Shown: positions 1 through 10,018 of the stretch, in pieces
Position numbering within the stretch: the stretch's first letter is position 1
Layout of the letters: every line of letters begins with the position of its first letter
Assembly (NCBI GenBank): GCA_034359265.1
Contig: CP136890.1
Coordinates: 95,195,501 to 95,259,500, forward strand
DNA: 64,000 nucleotides
Source: Canna indica
Taxonomy: Eukaryota; Streptophyta; Magnoliopsida; Zingiberales; Cannaceae
Direction of reading: 5' to 3'
Made by a program: the position numbers and the translations under genes
Notes under the pieces: model-generated
Told to the model about the DNA's origin: nothing
Database searches by the model: none
Seen by the model: only the letters and a program-made list of their open reading frames with translations

Positions 1-130
1 ACAAACATCCACGACGGTTTTGTGACCGTTGAATTTGCCATCGCAAAATTATTATCTCTGCGACGGCTTGGCGACCGGGTAGCGATCGTCGTTTGCGACG
101 GCCTTTACCGTCGCAAAACTGTCACTAAAT
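1..130. repeat. CACTA left subterminal repeats
   Basis: Repeated units of the type GACGG..TTGCGACGG/GTCGCAAAA in both orientations. They match the inverted units at 3455-3795, for example ACAAACATC at position 1 and again near 3653. Confidence 0.7.
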
Positions 131-164
131 CAATACTTTTACCATTTAACCCGTGCACAATCTT

Positions 165-345
165 TTCTTCTCCTCTCACTCGATGACAATCTCTCCCTCC
201 CTCCACGCGTGATCTTTTCTTCCCCCACTCTCTCTGATCTCTGCCACCTGCGCATGATTTTTTCTTCCCCTCTCACTCGATGACGATCTCTCCCTCCCTC
301 GACGTGTGATCTTTTCTTCCCCCTGCTCTCTCTGGTCTCTGCCAT
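165..345. repeat. Two-copy tandem repeat, about 99-bp unit
   Basis: The segment with CTCACTCGATGAC, CTCTCCCTCCCTC and GTGATCTTTTCTTCCCC occurs twice in a row (about 173-270 and 272-345) with few differences. It is pyrimidine-rich, lies in the left interior of the CACTA element and does not look coding. The open frames across it are explained by the repeat. Confidence 0.7.
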
Positions 346-947
346 CGCCTGCCGCCCCCTCGTCGATATGTCTCTCTCTGTGTCTCTCTCTGTGTCTCTT
401 TGGTTAAACCCTAGTCGCCGATGGCTAGGGTTTTGGCCGATGACTGCAAATGAGGAGAGCCAGCCGACCCTCCCTTCCACCTACCACGAATCTACGACAG
501 GTGGGAGGGCCGTCGGTGTTACAGAAAAAGACATGGCTTGTGCCAACCTAGTCAAAGATTTCGCATGCTAGTCTCCCAATCCCTTTAGTATTTGACCATC
601 CAATTGTATCAGAGTGAGATTATGTTTCCACTTTAACTCTACGCCATGTGGTCCTTGTAGTTCTTAACCAAACAAGCCAATGATTAGATTCATCCCAACT
701 TAGGTGTTTGCTAAAAAAAGAATTCAAAGATGACTCATCTGCTCATGGTTTCAGTTCATTAATAATTAGCAAATTAATACTGCTTCCAAAAGTGAGGACT
801 AGAAGATAAACATGTAGCAAAAAAAGAGAGAGTACTAATCTCATGTGTTGGACTCCATTCAAATCCAATGATATTCAAAACAAAACATTATGGAGCAAAA
901 ACATAACTGCTGTATTTTTCTTTAAGTACTTAACTTCTAGTGCTATA

Positions 948-1292
948 TACATTGCATTTGCTTTAACTCCCAGTTTCTGCAAGGCATGAAGAATATGAAT
1001 TGGAGGGAAGAAAATAATTCCCAAGACATGCAATCACATGTCTCTCATTTGTTCATTACAGAGCAGGAGGGTCAACAGGAATCACTTTGTTCCTCCACAT
1101 GAGGCTGAAATCAGCTCACTGGCTTTTTGAGCTCCACATGGCTCCATGTGCCCTTCATTCACCAGAGTTAAAGCTCTTCATCTTCTCTGCTTGCACCAAA
1201 TCTTATAGCTGATTCTTGCTTGAAGATGAACAAACTTTACAAAGGGAGTGTAAAGCATGTAGTCCTTGTGCTGATCCCTTTGTCCTTCTGCA
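948..1292 (-). other. Possible captured terminal exon / 3' UTR
   Basis: On the minus strand a pyrimidine tract plus TTAATTGCAG (about 1285-1294) resembles a 3' splice site, and the DNA that follows is less AT-rich than its surroundings for about 300 bases. All frames close soon after the putative acceptor, so this would be a short last exon plus 3' UTR of a host gene copied into the element. The source gene is not recognised, and this may simply be unique spacer. Confidence 0.3.
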
Positions 1293-1595
1293 ATTAAATA
1301 AAAAGAGCAATCATGCCTTGTTGTATGCTAAACTATGATTAGAAGCAGGGCAGGTGTGTTGTTTGCTAAACTTTTCATTTTTTCCTACAGCTTTAGATAC
1401 TTTAGTAGATTCTACTCAGTGGTTTTCTTGTTCATGCAACTATTCCTCGTTGCTATATTTTCTGATCATATTTAGCTTTATTGATTGTTATTATTATTCC
1501 TCATTGCTATATTTTCTGATCATATGTTTTCTAATCAATTTTAACATGTAAGAAAAAAGTTCACTAAGATATATATGTCCACCATGGAAATTGCA

Positions 1596-1790
1596 GCCTC
1601 CCAAATTTGATGATAGTGAAACTGTTGATCGAGTAGCTACTCCAGGAGTATTTGTTGGTCTTGTCTGGACATCCTTTGGTGGGGAAGTTCAATTTGTTGA
1701 AGCGCCAGCAATGGTGGGCAAGGGTGATTTGCATCTTACAGTACAACTTGGTGATATAATCAAAGATTCAGCACAAATAGCTCTTAGATG
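1596..1790 (+). pseudogene. Captured exon of peroxisomal Lon protease (LON2-like)
   Basis: About 65 codons read in frame, including FDDSETVDRVATPG, GLVWTSFGGEVQFVEA, AMVGKGDLHLT and QLGDIIKDSAQIAL. This is the start of the Lon C-terminal proteolytic domain; the wording with SFGGEVQFVEA is that of the plant peroxisomal isoform LON2 rather than the mitochondrial one. A good 3' splice site (ATTGCAG) stands just before it. After IALR comes TGA, where an intact gene would continue with the rest of the domain; the sequence ATGAGT there could be a decayed GTGAGT donor. The catalytic Ser-Lys part lies in later exons and is absent. A VQ replaces the family's usual GQ in LT-GQLGD. It lies inside CACTA 1-3795 with no flanking Lon exons recognised, so it is read as transduplicated gene sequence, not a functional gene. 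Confidence 0.85.
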
Positions 1791-2333
1791 AGTATTGTCA
1801 TCTACTTTGTTCTATATGCAACTTCTCATGCGTTATGTTCTTTTTCCCTAGTTATCTTTTGCAATATTTGCTTCCTACATTTTCTCACCTGATCTGCAAA
1901 TTGAAAGATTTGGATGTCTCAAACTTGTTTTCTTATTTGTCCTATTTAGTTCTCTGTTTATTTTGATCGAATCAAGTGAACTAATCATATATATCCAAGC
2001 ATAATTTCACTGTGATTACTTGTTTTCATCATTTTTCTTATTAGATACTCAAATAACTAGTAGATTATCCTTAAGTATCAGTTAAGTTATGCAAACTGAT
2101 ATCTTGATATCAAATTCGCGAGCTAAAAGTTTCATATGTTTCTTCATGTTAGAGCCTTAGAGGTGAATTCTGAGACCTTAGGATGTCTTAATGCTTTTAT
2201 AATTTTTGTGATTTCATTGGATTTCTGTATTGATATAACTTAGCTAAGAACAACAATATATCTTTTTTTTCATTTTGTAAGTCTATACATGCATTCTCAA
2301 ACTATTAATGTGGTTTGCATCTTTTTTCAATAG

Positions 2334-2371
2334 GATTCAAAACTACCTCCATGAGCGAAATGTTATTCACA
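2334..2371 (+). pseudogene. Possible captured protein-kinase exon (catalytic-loop side)
   Basis: A 38-base stretch between a 3' splice site (TTTCAATAG) and a GT donor reads IQNYLHERNVIHR. That resembles the YLH..N.IHRDLK stretch leading into the catalytic loop of plant Ser/Thr/Tyr kinases. The RDLK itself would be in the next exon, which is not seen. It lies 540 bp downstream of the LON2 exon inside the same CACTA element. The match is short, so chance cannot be excluded. Confidence 0.4.
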
Positions 2372-2379
2372 GGTGATGC

Positions 2380-3454
2380 AACTATTTTGAGTTTATTTCC
2401 TTTATTTTAGCAATAAATTTGGTCTCTAGAATTAATGATGTAAGATATAATGTTATAGATTGTGGTTCTTTCTTTTCCAATCTAGTTTCAGTTGGTTCAT
2501 TTACCAATGACTAACTCTGAAAATAAACTGCCACCTAAACATTATTGTTACCCAGTACAAAATTTTCATTGTTCTACTAATTGAAATTATATTTATGTAT
2601 GTTGCAGTTCTTTTATTTGTTGTTAATCTAATGGACCATACGATTTTTTATTTTTTATTTTTTATTTTACAATGGATGATTTAGGACTAATATGTATTTG
2701 CAAAAAATAATGTTATTTCATTTTTTGATTATTTGTAGAAGACATCAAAACAACATATGTTCTTAACAACTATATGAGCATAGGAAATCTTTGATTTTTT
2801 TAATTTTTATAGGAAACGGATTATAGGAAATCTTTAATTTTTATGTCAGCAAGACTTTTGGATTTCTGTGTTCTGTTTACTAGTTCGATTGAATATTTGA
2901 TATTTTAACAATCATTTGTTTGCTAATTGTTATTCATTGAATTTCTTTCTTATTAGGTCTTCGATGAAAACCTTCCAGCAGATAATCTTTTCCACATTAT
3001 GTGTTTATTCTTCTTCTATAACTACATGTTAGCAACTGAGGGCTTTAGATGTATTTATGAATAGTTACATGATTGACAGTTGAAGAATTGATTAAGTAAA
3101 TTTCTTTATGTTAATATCTTTCCTTTTATATAGGTTATTCTTTCATGAAATACACTATTGAATCTTGATAAATGTTGGAAGTTATTTTGTAATCCCAAGT
3201 TTGAGTAATAAATGTTGCTTATACTACTAAATTCAGAAAGCACATTCAAGAGCATTTGCACAATCTAGGAAAATTGATGCCACATTTTATAAAATGTTCA
3301 TGTGACCCCTTTTATGGTATATATCTTCCTAAATAAATTTAAATGAGTATTTCTTGATTTTTTTTGTAGTTAGTGTCATATTGAATAGAATTTTAATTTT
3401 AATTTTTTTAAACATAGCTATAAATAGAATATATATATATTTTTTATAAAAAAA
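2380..3454. other. AT-rich interior of the CACTA element
   Basis: AT-rich, intron-like DNA with runs of T and no long reading frame. I see no further gene fragment that can be named. Confidence 0.6.
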
Positions 3455-3795
3455 AAATTACCATCTGCTACGGCATTGCTACAACAAATGCAGTCGCAGT
3501 TAAGAGTTTCTGCGGCGGCAATTGCAATCGCAATTAAGAGTTTCTACGATGGCAATTGCGGTCGCATTTAAGGTTATATGCGATGGCTATTGCGATTGCA
3601 GTTAAGGTTATCTGCTACGGCTTTAGCGGTCGCAAAGCCGTCGCAGTTACGACGACAAACATCACGATCACAAATCTTTTGTTACGTAGTCATTTGCGAT
3701 AGAGTTTTATGACGGTCAGTTGCCATCGTAGAAAGTCTTCTGCGACGATTTTGCTACCGTAGAAGCCGTCGTAGAAAACTATTTTTCTGGTAGTG
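3455..3795. repeat. CACTA right subterminal repeats and terminal inverted repeat
   Basis: Repeated units around GTCGCAGTTAAG, TGCGACGG and CCGTCGTAG, ending in the TIR CTATTTTTCTGGTAGTG (3779-3795). In such elements these units are transposase-binding sites. Confidence 0.8.
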
Positions 3796-3798
3796 GTC

Positions 3799-4018
3799 AA
3801 GGTCTTTCTTTCATATCCAACTCAAGTGGACTTTGTCATCGCTTGTTGTATTTTGCATAATTGGATTATGTCAAATGGTGGCAATAATGTGGTTCCTAAT
3901 GAAGAAGAATTGATTGCAAATAATATCATTATAAGTACGAGCCAACGTTAAGAATCTAGAGAGTGGATAACAATTCGAGATAATATTGCAACTCAGATGT
4001 GGGGTGATCATATTCTAT
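3799..4018 (+). pseudogene. PIF/Harbinger transposase, C-terminal remnant
   Basis: The frame beginning just after the CACTA end reads SYPTQVDFVIACCILHNWI, then PNEEELIAN, then (after a stop) REWITIRDNIATQMWGDHI and a terminal TAA. TQ...IACCILHN followed by R..IA..MW is the end of the DDE_Tnp_4 transposase of plant Harbinger elements. The rest of the protein is missing because the CACTA element was inserted here, and an internal TAA (after TSQR) shows decay. The partner gene of Harbinger elements, a Myb/SANT-like protein, follows at 4318. Confidence 0.8.
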
Positions 4019-5261
4019 AAATTTCATTAGTTGTTAGATTTATTTTTGGTTTATTCATTTGGAATGGTTACTACCATGTATTTGGAATAATATCAACTTG
4101 TTTGAAATGAAACTACTAAATGTGTAATTTAGTTTGTTCAACAAATATGATTTGTTTACTTTGTCTACTTATTTGGAATTATTGGTTCACATGATTTGTC
4201 TATTTTATCTACTTATTTGGAATCATTGGATTGATTACTAATAATTGTGTTGTTTTTTTATTTATTTACTATTCAGTCAAATTATTCAATGGAAAATAGT
4301 TAAAACAATCAAGCTTGTAGTTCCCAAGGTAAAAAGGCATTCAATTTTAAATGAAAATCAAGAAAATATGCAATATTATTAGATTGTTTGGTAGAGTTAG
4401 TACGATCAGGAGATCAATTTGTAAAGGTTTCAAAGATTCACAAATATTTGAAGTTGTGACTTGTGAAGACCCTTAGTGAGAAGGTGGGCATTCAAGTTAC
4501 AAATAATAATGTATACAATCATTTATGAGGATGGAGGAATAAATGATTGCAAATTATTAAGTTTAAAGAGAAGAGCGGAATAAGTTGGGATAAAAATAAA
4601 AAAAAGATAGTCATGAGTAGAGATGAGTATCTCAACTATATAAAGGTAAGTTGTCAATTATTTATGAGATGTTATATTGTTTTTAGTTATTTACTAATAA
4701 AGATTATATGTATTTTTGTTAAAATATAATCATCCTAAAGATACTGCATTAATGAACAAGTCTATTGAGTTCTATGTTGAAATATATACCATTTTTGAAG
4801 GGTTTCAAGCAACAGAAAGATGGAGCAAAGATGATAATGATAGTTTGGGAGCATCACAATCGAAAGATAATGTTAAATTTGCAAATCCTCATGTTGATGT
4901 AATTGATGCAATTCATGCACAAGCGTATTTGACTTAAGGAGTTTCTTCGAGTTCGAAAAAAAACAAAAAAGAAATTATCAAAGCGACATAGGGAAAATGA
5001 AAATGAAATGTTATGATGATGGTAGCAAATAATATTAATGAGATTGTTGTGGCCTCTGAAGCATAGAAACGCTAGGGGAGGCTTCTGTTTCCATGTCCGA
5101 AACGTTTCGAACACGGAGATGAGAGAATACTTTTTGTTAAGGAAATAAATAAATATTCTCTGTTCGCGTTTTTAATAAGGAAACAAATTCAAAAAAAAAT
5201 ACTTTTTGAACTGATAAATCAAAGAAAAATCAGGTTAAAATTAAATAAATACCTTACTTCA

Positions 5262-5740
5262 TCTTCTTTTCTATCTTCTCGGTGGTGGGTACTGATTCAT
5301 CTTTCTGTGCGTCGATGGTGGGCGTCGATTCATCTTCCTTCACAACGTTGACGGAGTTCTTGTGTGCGTGCCTACGGCAGAAAAACTCTGGTATCACCAT
5401 ATCATGTATGCTTATTTTTATTCCGCCACGTATTACTTTTGTCCATGTTAAAGACTTAAAGTAATAGGAATATTATTTTGTCCAACGGTTAAAGTAATGG
5501 ATTTATTTTATTTTAATCTAATGTATTGCTTTGTCCAACGGTTAAAGTAATGTATTTATTTTATTTTAATCTAATAATGTATTGCTTTGTCCACTGGTTA
5601 TAGTAATGAGTTTATTTTATATTAATCTAATGCATGCTTGTAGTAATGAGTTTACAACATAATAATAAATTTTAGTTTTAGTTTTAGATTAATATAGTTT
5701 TTATATAATTTATTAATCTAAGTTATTATTATTTTTAAGT
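5262..5740. other. AT-rich leader of the hAT element with repeated segment
   Basis: Three loosely repeated units of about 60 bp at 5455-5640 contain TTTGTCCA(A/C)(C/T)GGTTA(A/T)AGTAATG followed by TTTATTTTA. No coding sequence is evident. The short frame at 5282-5464 has no recognisable content. Confidence 0.55.
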
Positions 5741-5746
5741 GTAAAT

Positions 5747-7905
5747 CATGTTTAACTCTCATTCTGGTAATATTAATAACGGTGACGAGCATGATGATCA
5801 AAAACTTTTGTGGAAATATGTTACCAAAGGTAATAAAATAAGTGGAGGGGGGAACTGTTCGTTGACAATGTAATTTTTGTCATGAAATGAAATAAGACAC
5901 TCATACTTGAGTTAAGGCTCACTTATTGAAGTTACCGGATAAAGGAATTAGAGATTGTAAAAAAGTGAAACAAAGTGATATATCTTAGATGAAAAAATTA
6001 GAGGAAGAAATCAAACAAAGAGCTAAGCTTTGCATTTAAAAGAGTTTCATTGCCTCCTAATGCTTTTGGACTTTAAAATATTGATTCAAAAAAAAGAAAG
6101 ATGAATAGTGATTCAAATCTCATTTCTAAAGCATTTAATCTAAAAGCTCGTGATCAATTGCATGCAGAAGTTGCTAGAATATTTTATACCGCAGGGTTAT
6201 CTTTTAATCTTGCTAGGAATCCTTATACGTGAGTTCCTATGTCTTTGCTGCTAATAATGTTATATCGGGCTATCTATCGCCGGGATATAATATGTTGAGA
6301 ACTATATTACTACAACAAGAAAATGTCAATATAAAAAGATTATTAGAGCCTATCAAGGGGACTTGGAGAGAGAAAGGTGTTAGTATAGTGAGTAATGGAT
6401 GGAGTGACTCACAGAGAAGACCATTGATTAAATTTATCGCAGCATGTGAAACTGGTCCAATGTTTTTTAAAGATGTTAATTGCGAGGATGAGATAAAAGA
6501 TAAATATTTTATCGCAAATTTGATGAAAGAAGTTATTGATGAAGTTGGACACGAGCATGTGGTTCAAGTCATTACTGACAATGCACAAAAATGTAAGGGT
6601 GCTAGAGAAATCATTGAAGGGGTGTTTCCTCTTACTTATTGGACTCTATGTGTAGTGCATACTTTAAATTTTGCCTTAAAAAATATTTGTGCAGTTAAAA
6701 ATATTGAGAGTAATATAGCTGGAAACATATGAGAAATGCAGTTAGATTACAGAAGTTCATGAAGATGTTGTGCAAATAAAAAATTTCATTGTAAATCATT
6801 CTATGATGTTGGCTCTTTTTAACAAATTTGTCCCCTTAAAATTGATTGCACTTGCATAGACACGTTTCACATCAGTTATTATTATGCTTAAAAGATTTAA
6901 GCTTATTAAGTGAGTCTTGCAAGCAATGGTTATTAGTGAGCAGTGGTCTTCTTATAGAGAGGATGATTTAGAAAGAGCTAGATTTGCGAAAGAAAAAAAT
7001 TCTAAATGATATTTGGTGGGACAAAATTGATTACATTCTTTCTTTCATTGGGCCTATATATGAGATGATTCGAGCTTGTGATACAGATAAATCATGTCTT
7101 CACTTGGTTTATGAAATGTGTGATTCAATGATTGAAAATGTAAAAGCTGCAATATATCGACATAGAGACAAATAATTGGGAGAATCTTCTTCTTTTTATG
7201 ATGTAATACATTCTATACTCATTGAACGGTGGATGATGAATAACACTCATCTTTATTGTTTGGCACACTTATCAAATCCCAAGTAAGTATATTATTTATA
7301 AGTTCTTTATATCTTGTCTATCTTTATATTCTAATATTTTATAATAATTACATTTTGTGTTTGAAAATGTACTATAGTGATGTAAAGGAAACGGGAAGGG
7401 TTGCTCCGCATCAAGATTTAGAAATCTCTCGAGAAAGAACAAAATACTTTAAGAGGTTCTTCCCTGATATGGAAGATCGAACAAGTGCTAATACTGAGTT
7501 TGCTAATTTTACATTGAAGATGAGAGAGTTTGCAGATTCTGAATCCTCGTATAACATGTATCATATGGATGTCAAATGTTGGTGGGCAATTCATGGTGTG
7601 AGTGCTCCTTTGCTTCAAAGTATTGCTTTCAAGTTACTTGGACAACCATCTTCATCATCATGCTGCGAACGAAATTTGAATACTTATTCCTTTATCAATT
7701 CATTAAGAATGAATAGATTAACTTCAAAACGTGCTGAAGATTTGGGTTTTATTTATAACAATCTTCGCCTCTTGTCAAGAAGATATCAAGAATACTATAT
7801 TGAGCGAACCAAAATATGGGATATAGGAGGTGATGAATTTGGCTCTTTCAAAGATGTTGGCATTCTTAAGGTTGCGAATCTTTCTCTTGATGAACCAGAG
7901 ATGTA
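5747..7905 (+). pseudogene. hAT transposase (DUF659 type), degraded
   Basis: Blocks in order. A BED zinc-finger region at about 5800-6050 has LLWKYVTKGNKISGGG, with several frame breaks. A long open block at 6229-6732 has the DUF659-like core: SNGWSDSQRRPLINF-type sequence (here RRPLIKF), VVQVITDNAQKCKGAREII and TLCVVHTLNFALK. A middle block lies at 6984-7175 (IDYILSFIGPIYEMIRACDTD). The C-terminal hAT dimerisation domain is at about 7380-7905 (WWAIHGVSAPLLQSIAFKLL, SSSCCERN, NRLTSKRAEDLGFIYNNLRL). A GTAAGT donor at 7281 marks an intron before the DVKETGR block. Stops at about 6732, 6858 and 7175 show that the gene no longer encodes one protein. Length and block order match plant hAT transposases of about 650-750 residues. 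Confidence 0.85.
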
Positions 7906-8645
7906 AACTACACTTTTCATGGATGATGACGATGGTGATAGGGAAAAAGATGAGATGATGGTACTTATTGTGACGACGTTGATGATGTAGTGGTGATTAG
8001 ATCAGATTAATATGTAATTTGTTAAAAAATCAACTAAACTTTATAAGTTTATTTTATGATTTTGCAATTAGATATTATGATTATTTTGTCTTTATTATTT
8101 ATATAGTAATGATGAAGTTATAATGTTTAAATATTTTAGTAACGATGTTTAGTAACTTATTTTGTTACGTGATATTGCTAAAATTAGATTATATATATAT
8201 ATATTATATTTTTACACATTATTTATGTTATATTAATTATAAAAAATATATTTAATTTAACGTTTCCTCAACGTTTTCGTGTCCTATATATTTTAAAATT
8301 AACGTTTTCCCATTTTGTTTCGTGTTGTGTCACGTTTCTCGTTTATGTTTCTGTGCTACATTGGTTAAGGCAATTAGAGAATAGAGGAAGCTAGACAATT
8401 CTATAGATGAGTTATATGAAGTTGTTATGTCAGTATCTGAGTTTGATGAGAGTCAGCTCTTGTTCACCAAGATATGAGAGAGCTTTTATGGTTGCCTATG
8501 CTCATCATCGTCACTTATGGATTTTGACATGTTTACGTGACTTTGATATGTTTTATTTTCTATTCATGAGATTTATGTTGCTAAAGACTTATATGAATTT
8601 GTTGTCTTTAGAAAGCAGTGATGCAAACTTGTTATATTTTTAAAT

Positions 8646-8781
8646 ATAATGTACTCAAATATTAATCATGTTAATATTGTTATCTTGCTCTTTTTATAAA
8701 GACATCATATTGTGCATGTACTTTATTTTTTTTCTGTTTATTCAAAAAATTACTGTAATGTTTAAATGTGAAGTCTTTTAT
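8646..8781. other. Short AT-rich spacer
   Basis: Spacer between the Harbinger relic and the next hAT element; nothing recognised. Confidence 0.5.
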
Positions 8782-8799
8782 ATATCACCTAGGGTTGTC

Positions 8800-8960
8800 A
8801 ATTCAGTTCAAATTGAACCGAACTAAATAAAATTATATTTTTTTCTCACTGAAAGTTCAACCCAAACCCGAATCGAATACATCATAAACCAAATAAACCC
8901 GAACCGAACAATTTTGGTTCGGTTCGAATTCTTAATCGAAAAACCGAATTGCTATCAAAA
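8800..8960. repeat. hAT subterminal repeats, left end
   Basis: Clusters of GGTTCGGTTCG, CCGAACCGAAC and AACCCGAA. The same words occur at 13020-13190 at the other end of the element. Confidence 0.8.
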
Positions 8961-10018
8961 TATGCAATAACACATATATGCCATAACACAAAAAAAATCC
9001 AAATACATTATCATTTGCATAACAAAATAACATATATTCACTCAGATAACATGCAAATCAAATACATTTCCATCTCACACCGTAAAATTTTAAAAACTGA
9101 TACCATATGAATACTAAATTTTGCATCAAGATTAATTTAAACAAATGCAAAATACTCATACAGGATGAAGAAAAGAATCCACTGCACAAAAAACCCTTCA
9201 CATTACTTTTAAAAAAGGAGGAAATTAGAATGTCCCCAACCCTTGACATAACATATCACCAAAGCTTTCTCCTCATGGCACGAATTAACGAATATATGAC
9301 AGACACATAATAGATAGACATATGCCAATATATATTAGATAATTTATTGACTAAACAAATTAAGAAACTAATTCAAACTAAGTCTAAAGAAGAGCTTCAC
9401 TTTCCATCTAATTTATAATTTTATCAAATCATCAACAACGAGAAAATTTCAAGTGCTCACTAATCTATATTTTGAAAAGAAATGATTTCAAGTAGCTCAA
9501 AGTAATAATCACTTCATATAAAAACTAACTTGACTGATAACTAAACCATCATAGAAATATAAATGCTTACCTATGAAATCCAGCATATTATATGTCTATT
9601 TTGGTGAAGAAGCAAAAAAAACTAGCTCATGCACATCACATATATAGAACCTGAAAATTGAAAACTCACAAGAAATACTTGAAAATTGAACCTGAAAATT
9701 GAAAATTGACATTATAAAGTATCGCAAACATCAATCACTAAGTTACTAACCAAGTCCAAGATACCAACATTATAAAGTAGCAACATTATCAACCAACAAA
9801 TCAAATAAAGTTCAACAAAACAAAATAAAAAAGTTACGATCAAGCTCCACCACCACGAGGCACCATCATTGCTCCTTGCTAAGAAGACGATCAGATCAAA
9901 TAGGAATGTAAATGATTGGCGGTGCAAATTCGATCTTCGCAAACTTTACAATATGACAAATTGACAATAAAATAAGAAATCAACAAGTTTCAATATGGTA
10001 TAAACAAGTCCAATATAA
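8961..10018. other. AT-rich 3' part of the hAT element
   Basis: Low-complexity AT-rich DNA downstream of the minus-strand transposase. The short frames here have no recognisable motif. Confidence 0.5.

Larger units (their letters stand above)
1..3795. mobile_element. CACTA transposon, right part, cut by the window edge
   Basis: The right end read on the minus strand begins CACTACCAGAAAAATAG, a classical CACTA terminus, and stops at 3795; the next three bases (GTC, 3796-3798) would be the target duplication. Both ends of the visible stretch (1-130 and 3455-3795) carry many GCGACGG/TTGCGAC-type subterminal repeats, as CACTA elements do. The left terminus lies outside the window. No transposase is visible; the interior instead contains gene fragments, so it looks non-autonomous. 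It has landed in a Harbinger transposase gene whose reading frame resumes immediately at 3799. Confidence is high for class, lower for the claim that 1-3455 is all one element. Confidence 0.75.
5057..8360 (+). mobile_element. hAT DNA transposon inserted in the Myb/SANT pseudogene
   Basis: The ends are short imperfect inverted repeats: TGAAGCATAGAAAC at 5057 and, on the minus strand at 8360, TGTAGCACAGAAAC. It contains one hAT transposase pseudogene on the plus strand. The interrupted Myb/SANT frame continues on both sides, which fixes the boundaries to within a few bases. No convincing 8-bp target duplication is visible, so it is either decayed or the exact ends are slightly off. Confidence 0.7.
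4318..8645 (+). pseudogene. Harbinger-type Myb/SANT-like DNA-binding protein, split by a hAT insertion
   Basis: Two separated parts belong together. Part 1 (4318-5056) reads NNNVYNHL, then RWRNKWLQIIKFKEKSGISW with stops, DEYLNYIK, an intron starting GTAAGT (4646), then HPKDTALMNKSIEFY and FEGFQATERW, ending in MMVANNINEIVVAS. Part 2 resumes after the hAT element (8361) with LVKAIRE, a stop, SIDELYEVVMSVSEFDE and a degraded tail. The order (YNHLRKWR domain, HPKDAE..N block, then A.AIRE and a DELY.AVM block) is that of plant Myb/SANT-like proteins, one of the two proteins of PIF/Harbinger transposons. Several stops show it is dead. The family assignment comes from recall of these motifs. Confidence 0.7.
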
